Both the position numbers and the translations under genes were made by a program. From contig DAOTWF010000035.1 in NCBI GenBank assembly GCA_034435835.1, positions 14,684-78,683 of the forward strand: 64,000 nucleotides of DNA, written 5' to 3'. Below are positions 7,816-15,518 of the stretch, piece after piece. How positions within the stretch are numbered: position 1 is the first letter of the stretch; every line of letters begins with the position of its first letter. A model generated the notes under the pieces. The model searched no databases. It had not been told where the DNA came from and saw nothing but the letters and a program-made list of their open reading frames with translations. Source of the DNA: CALJTV01 sp034435835. GTDB lineage: Bacteria > Chloroflexota > Dehalococcoidia > GIF9 > UBA5629.

Positions 7816-8550
7816 CTACCGTAAATACCGCTTAACGACCCTGTCTGCGAACCTGGCGACAGCGTCACGCGCATGTTCCCTGATCGGCGAACCATGGCCA
7901 AAACAGATAACCTCGAAGTCAAACGCCAGGATTTTATTAATGGAACGTACCTCTTGAGCTACATCCACGGTAAACATCAGAGCTGGTAACCGTAAGCCAA
8001 ACCGGTTAGCCAGCAGATCGCCAACAATAAGTACCTTTTTGCGCTCAAGCCACAAACAGATGCTGCCGGGCGTATGTCCTGGCGTATGTATTATTCGTGC
8101 GCCGCCAAGCAGTGGCAGCACGTCACCGTCTTCGACCACTATATCCACTCCTACCGGTTTGAGTGTCCATGGCCAATTGAACGAAGTCAGGTATCTACTT
8201 AACCAGATTGGCCCTTGCGGACCCGGCTGGCGAAAGGTACCATCTATATAAGGAGTGTCCCCACCATGGGCTATCACCTTGGCGCCTGTCAACTCCTTCA
8301 GTTTGGCCAAATTGCCAGTATGGTCAGGGTGATGGTGGGTAATGACTATTCGCACTATGTCTGAAAGCGAATGACTGAGACCGTTCACGGAATCGACTAT
8401 ACTCTTAAGTCGCCCTTTGAAACCAGTATCTATCAGAGTAACATCATCGTCCACCACGAGGTAAATGTTAGCCCCGAAAATGCCACTTCCCCACGACCCA
8501 CCAACCTGATAAACACCAGCTGCAATTTCACTGACCATACGGCGCGTCAT
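7816..8550 (-). CDS. MBL-fold metallo-hydrolase (glyoxalase II-like)
   Basis: A 244-residue metallo-beta-lactamase superfamily protein. HHHPDHTGN near residue 71 is the HxHxDH metal site; HTPGSICLW near 160 and VGDLL near 175 supply further ligands, and GHGSP near the C-terminus is the final histidine. The pattern fits the glyoxalase II/hydroxyacyl thioesterase-like group. The true substrate cannot be read from sequence. The gene stands alone, divergent from a small membrane-protein gene. Confidence 0.88.
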   Translation of the reverse strand: MTRRMVSEIAAGVYQVGGSWGSGIFGANIYLVVDDDVTLIDTGFKGRLKSIVDSVNGLSHSLSDIVRIVITHHHPDHTGNLAKLKELTGAKVIAHGGDTPYIDGTFRQPGPQGPIWLSRYLTSFNWPWTLKPVGVDIVVEDGDVLPLLGGARIIHTPGHTPGSICLWLERKKVLIVGDLLANRFGLRLPALMFTVDVAQEVRSINKILAFDFEVICFGHGSPIREHARDAVARFADRVVKRYLR

Positions 8551-8774
8551 TCAATACACATCCTCTGTTTACCACATTTTACTATTGACAAATCCCGGCA
8601 TCTAGGTGCTATCGTACAGAAGTCGTAGGAAAAACAGCCGCAGATATCGGCTACTTATCCTAGAACGAAAACCGTAATTCAAAATCATACACGTTGCTGA
8701 TTATCTGTCCCTCAATTTGAGAGATAATGGAACCAAAAGTAAGCAAAAGCTCTGTGCGCGAGGAGGTAAACGCA

Positions 8775-8906
8775 ATGGCAAAAGTAAATAGGCTAACAAA
8801 CGCAATAACCCGACACAGGGAGCTCTGGTGGCTTCTGAGCAGCATAGTTGTGTGTGCAACCGGGCTATTTGGGATTGCAACCACAGCATTCATCTGGTAC
8901 CTGTAA
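8775..8906 (+). CDS. Small single-pass membrane protein, 43 residues
   Basis: ATG at 8775 follows GAGGAGG (8759-8765) at proper distance; the frame ends at TAA 8904-8906, directly before a strong terminator. The product is a short basic head (MAKVNRLTNAITRHRELWW) followed by a hydrophobic helix (LLSSIVVCATGLFGIATTAF) and ends IWYL, predicting one membrane segment with the N-terminus inside. I know no family for it. The ribosome-binding site, coherent topology and dedicated terminator argue that it is expressed as its own unit. Confidence 0.7.
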   Translation: MAKVNRLTNAITRHRELWWLLSSIVVCATGLFGIATTAFIWYL

Positions 8907-8909
8907 CTA

Positions 8910-8958
8910 AAAAGGAAGGGGCTCTATCCCTGGCCACATGATAGAGCCCCTTCCTTTT
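8910..8958 (+). terminator. Strong intrinsic terminator, probably bidirectional
   Basis: A perfect 19-bp stem: 8910-8928 pairs with 8940-8958 around an 11-base loop. The left arm begins with a run of A and the right arm ends in TTCCTTTTCT, so it could stop transcripts from both directions. It sits 3 bases after the small membrane-protein gene and about 75 bases past the end of the convergent enoyl-CoA hydratase gene. Confidence 0.9.
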
Positions 8959-9034
8959 CTGTACTTGCCCTGCAACCCCCAGCAGCCCGCTCAGATTACA
9001 ATTCTGGATGCACTTTCATCAAGTATCAGCCCGT

Positions 9035-9808
9035 CTATTCTCCTCTCCACACCGGCTCGCGCTTCTGCACAAATGCCAGCATACCTTCTTGAGCGTCTTT
9101 CGTTTGCGCAACCCTTCGCGACCCTTCCCTCTCGATCGCTATTCCTTCCTCAATGGGCACCTCCAGACCGCGAGTCACACAGTCTAGAATTATACTCACG
9201 GCAACAGGAGCTTTTTTAGCTAGCGCCCTAGCAAACTCCTTAGCATCATTCAGAACCTCGCCCGGTTTCGAGACTCGGGTGATGAGCCCGATTTGCAGAG
9301 CCTCAGGAGCCCGGATGGGTGTCCCCATTAGAAGCATTTCAAGGGCGCGTGTTTTGCCTATCAAACGAGGCAGACGCTGAGTGCCACCCCAGCCAGGGAT
9401 AATACCACGCTCTATCTCAGGTTGACCTATAACTGCCCGCTCTGCGTCAACCATAAATCTGAAATGACAAGCCATTGCCAGCTCACATCCACCACCAAGA
9501 GCATACCCGTTGATCGCTGCAATGACTGGCTTCGGGTAACGTTCGATGCGCAGGAAAACTTCATTGCCGTCAGGACCTGTCCCACCACGGCCTTCCACAG
9601 CACTTTTTATATCGAATCCTGCAGAAAAACCTCTGTCACCTGCACCGGTAACGATCACTACCCTTATCGACTTGTCGTCTTTAAACTCGGTTAAAGCTGC
9701 GTCCAGCTCTCCAAGTACTGCTGGACTTATCGGGTTAGCCGGCGGCCGATTCAGGGTTATAATACCGATATTTTCTTCTCGCTCAACTATTAAGGTTTCG
9801 TATGGCAT
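9035..9808 (-). CDS. Enoyl-CoA hydratase/isomerase (crotonase family)
   Basis: 257 residues of crotonase fold. Oxyanion-hole motifs are visible: AGFDIKSA near residue 63 and the signature AINGYALGGGCELAMACHFR near 98. The Glu pair of classical enoyl-CoA hydratases is partly kept (QPEIERGIIPGWGGTQRL contains the second catalytic position). It would hydrate 2-enoyl-CoA in fatty-acid oxidation or a related route. The ATG at 9808 is preceded by AAGGAGG; a 13-residue upstream extension is possible but unlikely. A perfect 19-bp palindrome lies about 75 bp upstream. Confidence 0.9.
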   Translation of the reverse strand: MPYETLIVEREENIGIITLNRPPANPISPAVLGELDAALTEFKDDKSIRVVIVTGAGDRGFSAGFDIKSAVEGRGGTGPDGNEVFLRIERYPKPVIAAINGYALGGGCELAMACHFRFMVDAERAVIGQPEIERGIIPGWGGTQRLPRLIGKTRALEMLLMGTPIRAPEALQIGLITRVSKPGEVLNDAKEFARALAKKAPVAVSIILDCVTRGLEVPIEEGIAIEREGSRRVAQTKDAQEGMLAFVQKREPVWRGE

Positions 9809-9883
9809 ATTATCCTCCTTAATCCAGAATCCAGCACTTATAGACAAGAGCTTGATCTTAAACCACTATTATTTGCTCGCCCT

Positions 9884-9902
9884 TGATAACTCGCAGTTAT
9901 CA
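9884..9902. promoter_or_regulatory. Palindrome upstream of the enoyl-CoA hydratase gene, candidate operator
   Basis: TGATAACTCGCAGTTATCA: two perfect 8-bp arms around CGC. It is not followed by a T-run in either useful direction, so an operator is more likely than a terminator. It lies between the divergent enoyl-CoA hydratase gene and the EF-Tu-domain gene. No regulator gene is adjacent. Confidence 0.4.
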
Positions 9903-10041
9903 CCCCCTTTCATTCTGTCCATGCTTCTACAGGCAACTGCCAGCAAATAACCAATTTGGGTGAGTCAAACAACAAAATGCTAACACTTCCCCTCACAGGT
10001 GTCAACAACATCGAACTAGGTCGCTTACCGAACAGCGGGCA

Positions 10042-10070
10042 TTGATTTATCACACCGGGCAACATATACT
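10042..10070 (+). promoter_or_regulatory. Promoter of the EF-Tu domain-2-like gene
   Basis: TTGATT at 10042-10047 and TATACT at 10065-10070, exactly 17 bp apart, 62 bp upstream of the start codon. Confidence 0.65.
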
Positions 10071-10132
10071 AGTTATTGAGGATACGACATCGCATATGTC
10101 TTGCGACTGCAACAAAAAGGAGGTGAGTCAAG

Positions 10133-10387
10133 ATGCCGGAAGTTGAGATTGGGCAGGTGAGCGATTTCTTCGCCAGACCTGTAGTGGCTGGTATTATTCT
10201 GACAGGGTCATTGAAAGTGGGTGACAAAATTCACATTAAAGGGCACACCACAGACCTCGAACTCATCGTGCAATCAATGCAAATCAATAACGTAAACGTC
10301 AACGAAGCTAAAGCTGGAGACTCTGTAGGGGTGAAAGTACCTGACCGGGTTAGGCGGGGAGATAAGGTCTACAAAATGGTACCTTAG
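10133..10387 (+). CDS. Translation elongation factor-like protein (isolated EF-Tu domain-2 barrel)
   Basis: An 84-residue protein beginning MPEVEIGQVSDFFARPVVA with VLTGSL-like and GDKIHIKGHTTDLELIVQSM segments, matching the second (beta-barrel) domain of translational GTPases without any GTPase domain. Such free-standing barrels occur in various bacteria and archaea and have no settled function. A strong ribosome-binding site (AAGGAGGTGA) precedes the ATG and a good promoter lies upstream. Its stop codon overlaps the end of convergent ribH by 4 bases. Confidence 0.88.
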   Translation: MPEVEIGQVSDFFARPVVAGIILTGSLKVGDKIHIKGHTTDLELIVQSMQINNVNVNEAKAGDSVGVKVPDRVRRGDKVYKMVP

Positions 10388-10854
10388 GTACTGACCGCCT
10401 TTATCAAGTTCGCCATTTCTATTGCGCTCACCGCCGCCATAAATCCGCGGTTTCCTTGCTTAGCACCAGCCCGTTCAATAGCTTGTTCCAAAGTATCAGC
10501 AGTTATGATCCCCTGGATAACCGGTAACCCGCTATCGAGGCTCACGCGGGCAATACCCCTGTTGACTTCAGCAGCAACATATTCGAAGTGCGGTGTATCA
10601 CCCCGGATGACCGCCCCCAAGCAGATGATAGCATTATACTTCTTTGTTTCAGCCAGTTTCTTGGCTACCAGCGGTATCTCCAGACTCCCTGGCGTCCATG
10701 CTACATCGATGTCAGCGTCCTCAACACCATGTCTTATTAGCGCGTCTTTAGCACCTTCAAGTAGCCGCGATGTGATCACCTCGTTGAACCTCGATATTAC
10801 AACACCAAATTTCAGCCCCTTTCCGATCAGCATACCTTCATACTGCTTGGACAT
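10384..10854 (-). CDS. ribH: 6,7-dimethyl-8-ribityllumazine synthase
   Basis: Condenses 5-amino-6-ribitylaminouracil with 3,4-dihydroxy-2-butanone 4-phosphate, the penultimate step of riboflavin synthesis. The 156-residue protein has the lumazine synthase pattern: VISRFNEVITSRLLEGA, WTPGSLEIPLVAKKLAE, LGAVIRGDTPHFEYVA (with the catalytic His), and QAIERAG near the end. It is the last gene of the dcd-rib operon, 22 bp after ribBA. Confidence 0.97.
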   Translation of the reverse strand: MSKQYEGMLIGKGLKFGVVISRFNEVITSRLLEGAKDALIRHGVEDADIDVAWTPGSLEIPLVAKKLAETKKYNAIICLGAVIRGDTPHFEYVAAEVNRGIARVSLDSGLPVIQGIITADTLEQAIERAGAKQGNRGFMAAVSAIEMANLIKAVST

Positions 10855-10876
10855 ACTTGTTTCCCTCCTTCGCCCT

Positions 10877-12103
10877 TCAGTCTAAATCGGACTCCTCATC
10901 AGTATCGACACCCAATAGATGCCCCAGCTTTTCCTGCTTTGCCTTGAGATATTCCAGATTATACGGCGTCGGCAACGTGCGCAAAGGCACAGTCTCCACT
11001 ATCTCCAGACCATAACTTTGAAGCCCGATCACCTTCTTTGGATTATTGGTCAAAAGTCTAATTTTATGTAAACCAAGGTCCGCCAGTATCTGTGCGCCGA
11101 TGCCGTAATCCCGGAGATCGGGTTCGAAGCCCAGAGCAATGTTGGCTTCGACGGTATCCAAGCCCTTGTCCTGGAGGGCATAAGCCCTAACCTTATTGTG
11201 GAAGCCGATCCCCCGCCCCTCCTGTCGCATATAGAGGAATACTCCCCTGCCTTCGTCAGCGATCCTCTGCATCGCCATATGGATCTGGTCTCCACAGTCA
11301 CAGCGCATGCTATCAAACACATCGCCAGTCAGACACTCGCTATGCACCCTGACCATTACAGGTTCGTCACCTGTAATGTCGCCCTTTACCAGCGCCACAT
11401 GCTCGTCGGGATCCACTTTACTCCTATAAGCTATAATCATGAACTCCCCGTATCTGGTAGGTAGTTTGGCTTCGGCCACTCGTTCTATTAACTTTTCGTG
11501 GCGTCTCCTGTAAGCGATCAAATCGGCAATGCTGACTATTTTCAGTCCGAACTTCTCCGCGACCTTCTCGAGTTTAGGCAAACGCGCCATAGTGCCGTCA
11601 TCGTCCATAATCTCGCAGATGACACCCGCCGGATAGAGACCAGCCAGCTTCGCCAGATCCACTATAGCCTCTGTATGCCCAGCTCTTACCAGTACACCAC
11701 CCTCTCTAGCACGGATAGGGAAAATATGTCCGGGGCGCGCCAAGTCTTCGGGCTTGGTGTTAGGATCGAGTATCGCCTTTATAGTAGCAGCCCTATCATA
11801 GGCAGAAATGCCACTGGAGGTCTTATGTTTCGCCTCCACCGACACAGTAAAAGCAGTGCAAAATTTGGCCGTGTTGTCCTGCACCATGAGTGGAATTTTT
11901 AGTTCGTCCAGTCTGTGACCTATTACGGGCATACATATTAGTCCTCTTGCATGCTTAGCCATGAAGTTGATCGCCTCGGGGGTTACTTTCTCTGCAGCCA
12001 TAGCAAGATCGCCTTCATTTTCCCGGTTTTCATCGTCAACAATAATGACGAACTTTCCAGCTCTTATGTCCTCTATCGCTTCCGGAATTGTTGCAAATCC
12101 CAT
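10877..12103 (-). CDS. ribBA: Bifunctional DHBP synthase / GTP cyclohydrolase II
   Basis: Supplies both precursors for lumazine. The N-terminal half (about residues 1-200) is 3,4-dihydroxy-2-butanone 4-phosphate synthase with DDENRENEGDL and GHTEAIVDLA. The C-terminal half is GTP cyclohydrolase II with the zinc cysteines in CLTGDVFDSMRCDCGDQ and the RQEGRGIG motif. ATG at 12103 lies five bases after AGGTGA and gives M-G-F-A-T-I; a GTG three codons earlier (12112) overlapping the ribE stop is the alternative. The last 15 residues are acidic. Confidence 0.96.
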   Translation of the reverse strand: MGFATIPEAIEDIRAGKFVIIVDDENRENEGDLAMAAEKVTPEAINFMAKHARGLICMPVIGHRLDELKIPLMVQDNTAKFCTAFTVSVEAKHKTSSGISAYDRAATIKAILDPNTKPEDLARPGHIFPIRAREGGVLVRAGHTEAIVDLAKLAGLYPAGVICEIMDDDGTMARLPKLEKVAEKFGLKIVSIADLIAYRRRHEKLIERVAEAKLPTRYGEFMIIAYRSKVDPDEHVALVKGDITGDEPVMVRVHSECLTGDVFDSMRCDCGDQIHMAMQRIADEGRGVFLYMRQEGRGIGFHNKVRAYALQDKGLDTVEANIALGFEPDLRDYGIGAQILADLGLHKIRLLTNNPKKVIGLQSYGLEIVETVPLRTLPTPYNLEYLKAKQEKLGHLLGVDTDEESDLD

Positions 12104-12108
12104 TGCGC

Positions 12109-12738
12109 TCACCTCGCTTTCACAAAGCCATGCCTTTCCAGAAATTCTACTGTCACCGTCCGGCTGTCTGCCCGCATTAAACTCTCTATATATTTAGCCA
12201 GCACATCAACCTCGATATTTACCACGTCGCCAGGCCTTCTTTGTCCCAGTATCGTATGATCGAGCGTATAGCCGACCAATGAGACCAGAAAATTGTTTCC
12301 CTGCGGGCTAATCACAGTCAGGCTGACGCCATCGACTGCTACGAAGCCCTTGTCAACTATATACGGCATAAGAGGTTCAGAGACTGAGAACTTCATAATA
12401 ACTGCCTGCCCCTCCCTCCACACTGAACTCACCACTCCCACGCCGTCCACATGTCCCTGGACAAAATGACCGCCGAAGCGCCCGGTTGCGGGGACAGCTC
12501 GTTCCAGGTTCACCTTATCTCGATAACGCAATTTGCCCAAGTTAGTACGGCGGACAGTCTCCGGCATAAGTTCCACACGAAAGCTGCTTCTGTTAACTGC
12601 AATTACTGTGAGGCAGACACCGTTAATGGCTACGCTGTCACCAGCCTTCATATCTTCGACTACTTTTCTGGCTTCAATCGTCAATCCTCCAGACAAGTCT
12701 CTAACCGTTCCAATTTCTTCTATAATACCAGTAAACAT
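12109..12738 (-). CDS. ribE: Riboflavin synthase, alpha subunit
   Basis: Dismutates two lumazine molecules into riboflavin. The 209-residue protein begins MFTGIIEEIGTV and contains the two internally repeated lumazine-binding barrels, each with a GVCLTV / GVSLTV-type core (SVAINGVCLTVIAV and GFVAVDGVSLTVISPQG) and GHFVQGHVDGVG. The stop codon overlaps or abuts the ribBA start. It lies 6 bp after ribD. Confidence 0.97.
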   Translation of the reverse strand: MFTGIIEEIGTVRDLSGGLTIEARKVVEDMKAGDSVAINGVCLTVIAVNRSSFRVELMPETVRRTNLGKLRYRDKVNLERAVPATGRFGGHFVQGHVDGVGVVSSVWREGQAVIMKFSVSEPLMPYIVDKGFVAVDGVSLTVISPQGNNFLVSLVGYTLDHTILGQRRPGDVVNIEVDVLAKYIESLMRADSRTVTVEFLERHGFVKAR

Positions 12739-12744
12739 GTCACT

Positions 12745-13854
12745 TCACCTGAGATAGCCGCTGATCAAGACGTCGTTTCCGAATTCCGTCACCCTCACCT
12801 TGCTCAGTTGGAGCGCCTCACTCACCCTGTCCACACCATTGCCACCAACGGCGCTCTTAGCTCTTTCCCCTCCAATTATGATCGGTGAAACAAAGGCGAG
12901 TACTTTGTCTACCAATTTCTGGTCGAACAAATAGCCGAAGAGCTTGTTTCCGCCCTCCACCAGAACACTGGTGATCTCGCGCTTGCCAAGCAAGGACAAC
13001 AGCTCAGAAAGATCAATCACACCTTCCCTGGCATCAAACTCCACAACTTCAGCGCCCACTCTTTTGAAATCCTCTACCTTCCTCGGGTCCAACGGCTTAG
13101 CCACAGCTAGGATGGTTTCACCGGGCTCGCCAAAAATACGAGCCGCTGGAGGTGTCCTGCCTTTACCGTCTACTATCACCCGCAATGGCTGGCGCTTGGT
13201 CTTTCCGCCTTTACCGCTGCAGCTTCTAGCTGAAAGTTGTGGGTCATCCGATAGTACAGTGTTTGCCCCCACCATTATAGCGTCAGCGGTGTGGCGCAAG
13301 TAATGCACAAATTTCCGCGACTCCTCGCTGCTGATCCATCTGGAATCACCACTCTGAGTAGCAATCTTGCCATCAAGGCTCATGGCGAATTTAGCAATAA
13401 CGAACGGCAATCCCGTAGTGATAAACTTTATATACCCCTCGTTTACCTCCGCCGCCTTCTCCGCACACTCACCGACAACGGTCCTTATTCCCGCCCTCTC
13501 CAGCGCTTCTATCCCTTTACCGCCAACTAGAGGATTGGGGTCAATAAGGGCTGCGTGCACCTCAGAAATACCAGCCTCAATTATTACTTCAGTGCACGGA
13601 GGTGTACGCCCATAGTGACAACAAGGTTCCAGAGTAACATACATAGTCGCCCCTCTAGCTCTCGGACCAGCCTGTTCAAGAGCCATCACCTCAGCATGCT
13701 TTGAGCCTGGCGGCTGGGTGTAACCCAAGCCCACCACCACCCCATCCCTGACCACAACTGCACCTACCGCAGGGTTAGGGCTGGTGTAACCTAAAGCCAA
13801 TCGGGCTAATGATAGAGCACACTCCATAAAATTGACTGGACGTCCTAGCATCAT
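12745..13854 (-). CDS. ribD: Bifunctional riboflavin deaminase/reductase
   Basis: Performs deamination and side-chain reduction of the pyrimidine intermediate. The N-terminal cytidine-deaminase-like domain shows HAEVMAL and PCCHYGRTPPC (zinc ligands); the C-terminal reductase domain starts near residue 150 (PFVIAKFAMSLDGKIAT) and holds DAIMVGANTVLSDDPQL and VEGG near residue 297. 369 residues, normal length. It overlaps the end of dcd by 4 bases, so the two are translationally coupled. Confidence 0.97.
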   Translation of the reverse strand: MMLGRPVNFMECALSLARLALGYTSPNPAVGAVVVRDGVVVGLGYTQPPGSKHAEVMALEQAGPRARGATMYVTLEPCCHYGRTPPCTEVIIEAGISEVHAALIDPNPLVGGKGIEALERAGIRTVVGECAEKAAEVNEGYIKFITTGLPFVIAKFAMSLDGKIATQSGDSRWISSEESRKFVHYLRHTADAIMVGANTVLSDDPQLSARSCSGKGGKTKRQPLRVIVDGKGRTPPAARIFGEPGETILAVAKPLDPRKVEDFKRVGAEVVEFDAREGVIDLSELLSLLGKREITSVLVEGGNKLFGYLFDQKLVDKVLAFVSPIIIGGERAKSAVGGNGVDRVSEALQLSKVRVTEFGNDVLISGYLR

Positions 13855-14426
13855 TCCCCCTCCTTGAAATTGTAGTGAAACCGACTGGCAGTAGGCCCAG
13901 TCTGGCCCTGATACTTGCTACCCAGTCCTGTAGCACCGTACAATCTTTCCGCAGCTGAAGTTAACCTCATAAAGCAGAGCTGCCCTATCTTCATTCTATA
14001 ATAAAGAGTAACCGGTAATCTGGCAACATTTGATAGGTGGATGGTAAGGTGTCCACTCCAGCCAGGATCAACATATCCTGCAGTGGAATGCATCAAAAGC
14101 CCAACCCTTGCCAGCGAGCTTTTACCTTCAAGCCGAGCCACGATATCGTCCGGGAGCGTAACTGATTCCAAAGTACTACCCAGCACAAATCCTCCCGGCT
14201 CCAGAAAAAATGGCCCATCTTCCGGTATCTCGACCTCTTCCATCAAGTCACTAACATTTTGTCTGACATCAATGCAGATCGGATACTTCAGAGATTGAAA
14301 GACCAGCAGTTTTCTGTCTAGGTGGACATCCACGCTCGCCGGCTGAATGCAGTCAGGCATCAAAGGTTCAATAACAATCCTGCGCCTGGCAATTTCTTCA
14401 CGAATAGTACGGTCGCTGAGTACCAT
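13851..14426 (-). CDS. dcd: dCTP deaminase, probably bifunctional (dUMP-forming)
   Basis: Converts dCTP toward dUMP for thymidylate synthesis. The 191-residue protein has EGKSSLARVGLLMHSTAGY and VDPGWSGHLTIHLSN, then KIGQLCFMRL and GSKYQGQTGPTASR. The HSTAGYVDPG form matches the M. tuberculosis-type bifunctional deaminase/dUTPase, not the monofunctional E. coli type with TAHRIDPG, which is why I suggest bifunctionality. The frame opens at 14564, but ATG at 14426 gives the conserved MVLSDRTIREEIARR start, and a promoter -10 ends only 14 bases before it. First gene of the dcd-rib operon; being coupled to flavin genes is unusual. Confidence 0.93.
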   Translation of the reverse strand: MVLSDRTIREEIARRRIVIEPLMPDCIQPASVDVHLDRKLLVFQSLKYPICIDVRQNVSDLMEEVEIPEDGPFFLEPGGFVLGSTLESVTLPDDIVARLEGKSSLARVGLLMHSTAGYVDPGWSGHLTIHLSNVARLPVTLYYRMKIGQLCFMRLTSAAERLYGATGLGSKYQGQTGPTASRFHYNFKEGE

Positions 14427-14439
14427 GGCTTTGAGCCAA

Positions 14440-14469
14440 ATTGTAACACCAAGCCTTTTGGCTGTGCAA
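14440..14469 (-). promoter_or_regulatory. Promoter of the dcd-rib operon
   Basis: On the minus strand TTGCAC (14464-14469), 18 bp spacer, TACAAT (14440-14445). Transcription would begin near 14433, about 7 bases before the dcd ATG, so the mRNA is nearly leaderless. This fits the lack of a ribosome-binding site. No FMN riboswitch can fit in so short a leader. Confidence 0.6.
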
Positions 14470-14615
14470 ACACAAATGCTTGTCAATTCCACAGCAAGCC
14501 CACCAGCAGCACATCGAAAAATCTGCCCCGGCACATTGACAGCTATCAGACTCGATGCTAACATATCCTCGATCTCCGCTCAAAATGAGCTGATAATCCA
14601 TCAGGAGGTTTTACG

Positions 14616-15485
14616 CTGGAACACAAATACGTCGAATTGAACGGGGTCCGCCTGCATTATGTTACAGTCGGTCAGGGCAAGCTAATCATGTTCCTGCACG
14701 GCTTCCCAGAGTTCTGGTACGCATGGAAACGCCAGCTGCTGGAATTTGGCAGTGACTATCAGGCGGTGGCCCCTGACATGCGGGGCTACAACCTCTCATC
14801 GAAGCCCGCAGAGGTGGAACAATACAGGACAAAATATCTCATAGAGGACATCCGCGCTCTTGCCGAGCGTCTGGGCCACAAGAGATTCGTCCTTGTGGGT
14901 CACGACTGGGGAGGGGCAGTAGCCTGGCCCTTCGCCATGCGCCATCCCGATTATCTGGAAAAGCTTATCATTATAAACGCACCCCACCCCATAATATTCG
15001 CCAGAGAGCTGCAGCAAAACCCGGCACAGCAGAAAGCCAGCCAGTATATCCTCCTCCATCGCAGTGCCGGGGCTGAAGAGATACTTTCCCGTGATAACTA
15101 CGCAGCGCTGGTAAACGCCGTGCTGAAAAGCGGCTTAAAAGAGGGATATTTCACCGAAGAAGATAAGCAGGAATACCTCAAAGCCTGGTCACAACCCGGC
15201 GCCCTCACCGGGATGTTAAACTATTATCGAGCTGCCCAGCTTGGCTCTTTCACTGGTGACAGTACAGATGCCATAGCTGCCAGCTCAGCAAATATAATTA
15301 CAGTTTCCACACTCGTCATTTGGGGAGAAAAGGACACCTACCTCCTCCCAGGTAACCTGGATGGTCTGGAACAATATGTTGCCAGCCTCACAGTGAAGCG
15401 GGTGCCCGATGCCTCCCACTGGATCGTCCATGAGAAGCCTGAACTCGTAAACAGGTATCTTCGCGAATTTATCGAAGCCACCTAG
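14616..15485 (+). CDS. Alpha/beta hydrolase, epoxide-hydrolase-like
   Basis: A 289-residue alpha/beta-hydrolase: FLHGFPEFWYAW (oxyanion HGFPE motif), LVGHDWGGAVAW (nucleophile Asp in GHDWGG, typical of epoxide hydrolases and haloalkane dehalogenases), WGEKDTYL and DASHWIVHEKPE (catalytic His). Start: the only codon well spaced from AGGAGG (14603-14608) is CTG at 14616, giving (M)EHKYVELNGVRLHYVTVG; TTG at 14637 is the fallback, and no ATG is in frame. It is followed closely by two 3-hydroxyacyl-CoA dehydrogenase-like genes, suggesting work on an acyl-CoA-derived or xenobiotic substrate, which is inference. Confidence 0.88.
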   Translation: MEHKYVELNGVRLHYVTVGQGKLIMFLHGFPEFWYAWKRQLLEFGSDYQAVAPDMRGYNLSSKPAEVEQYRTKYLIEDIRALAERLGHKRFVLVGHDWGGAVAWPFAMRHPDYLEKLIIINAPHPIIFARELQQNPAQQKASQYILLHRSAGAEEILSRDNYAALVNAVLKSGLKEGYFTEEDKQEYLKAWSQPGALTGMLNYYRAAQLGSFTGDSTDAIAASSANIITVSTLVIWGEKDTYLLPGNLDGLEQYVASLTVKRVPDASHWIVHEKPELVNRYLREFIEAT

Positions 15486-15518
15486 GATTTGACCACAACA
15501 GTCAGTCAGGAGATAGCC

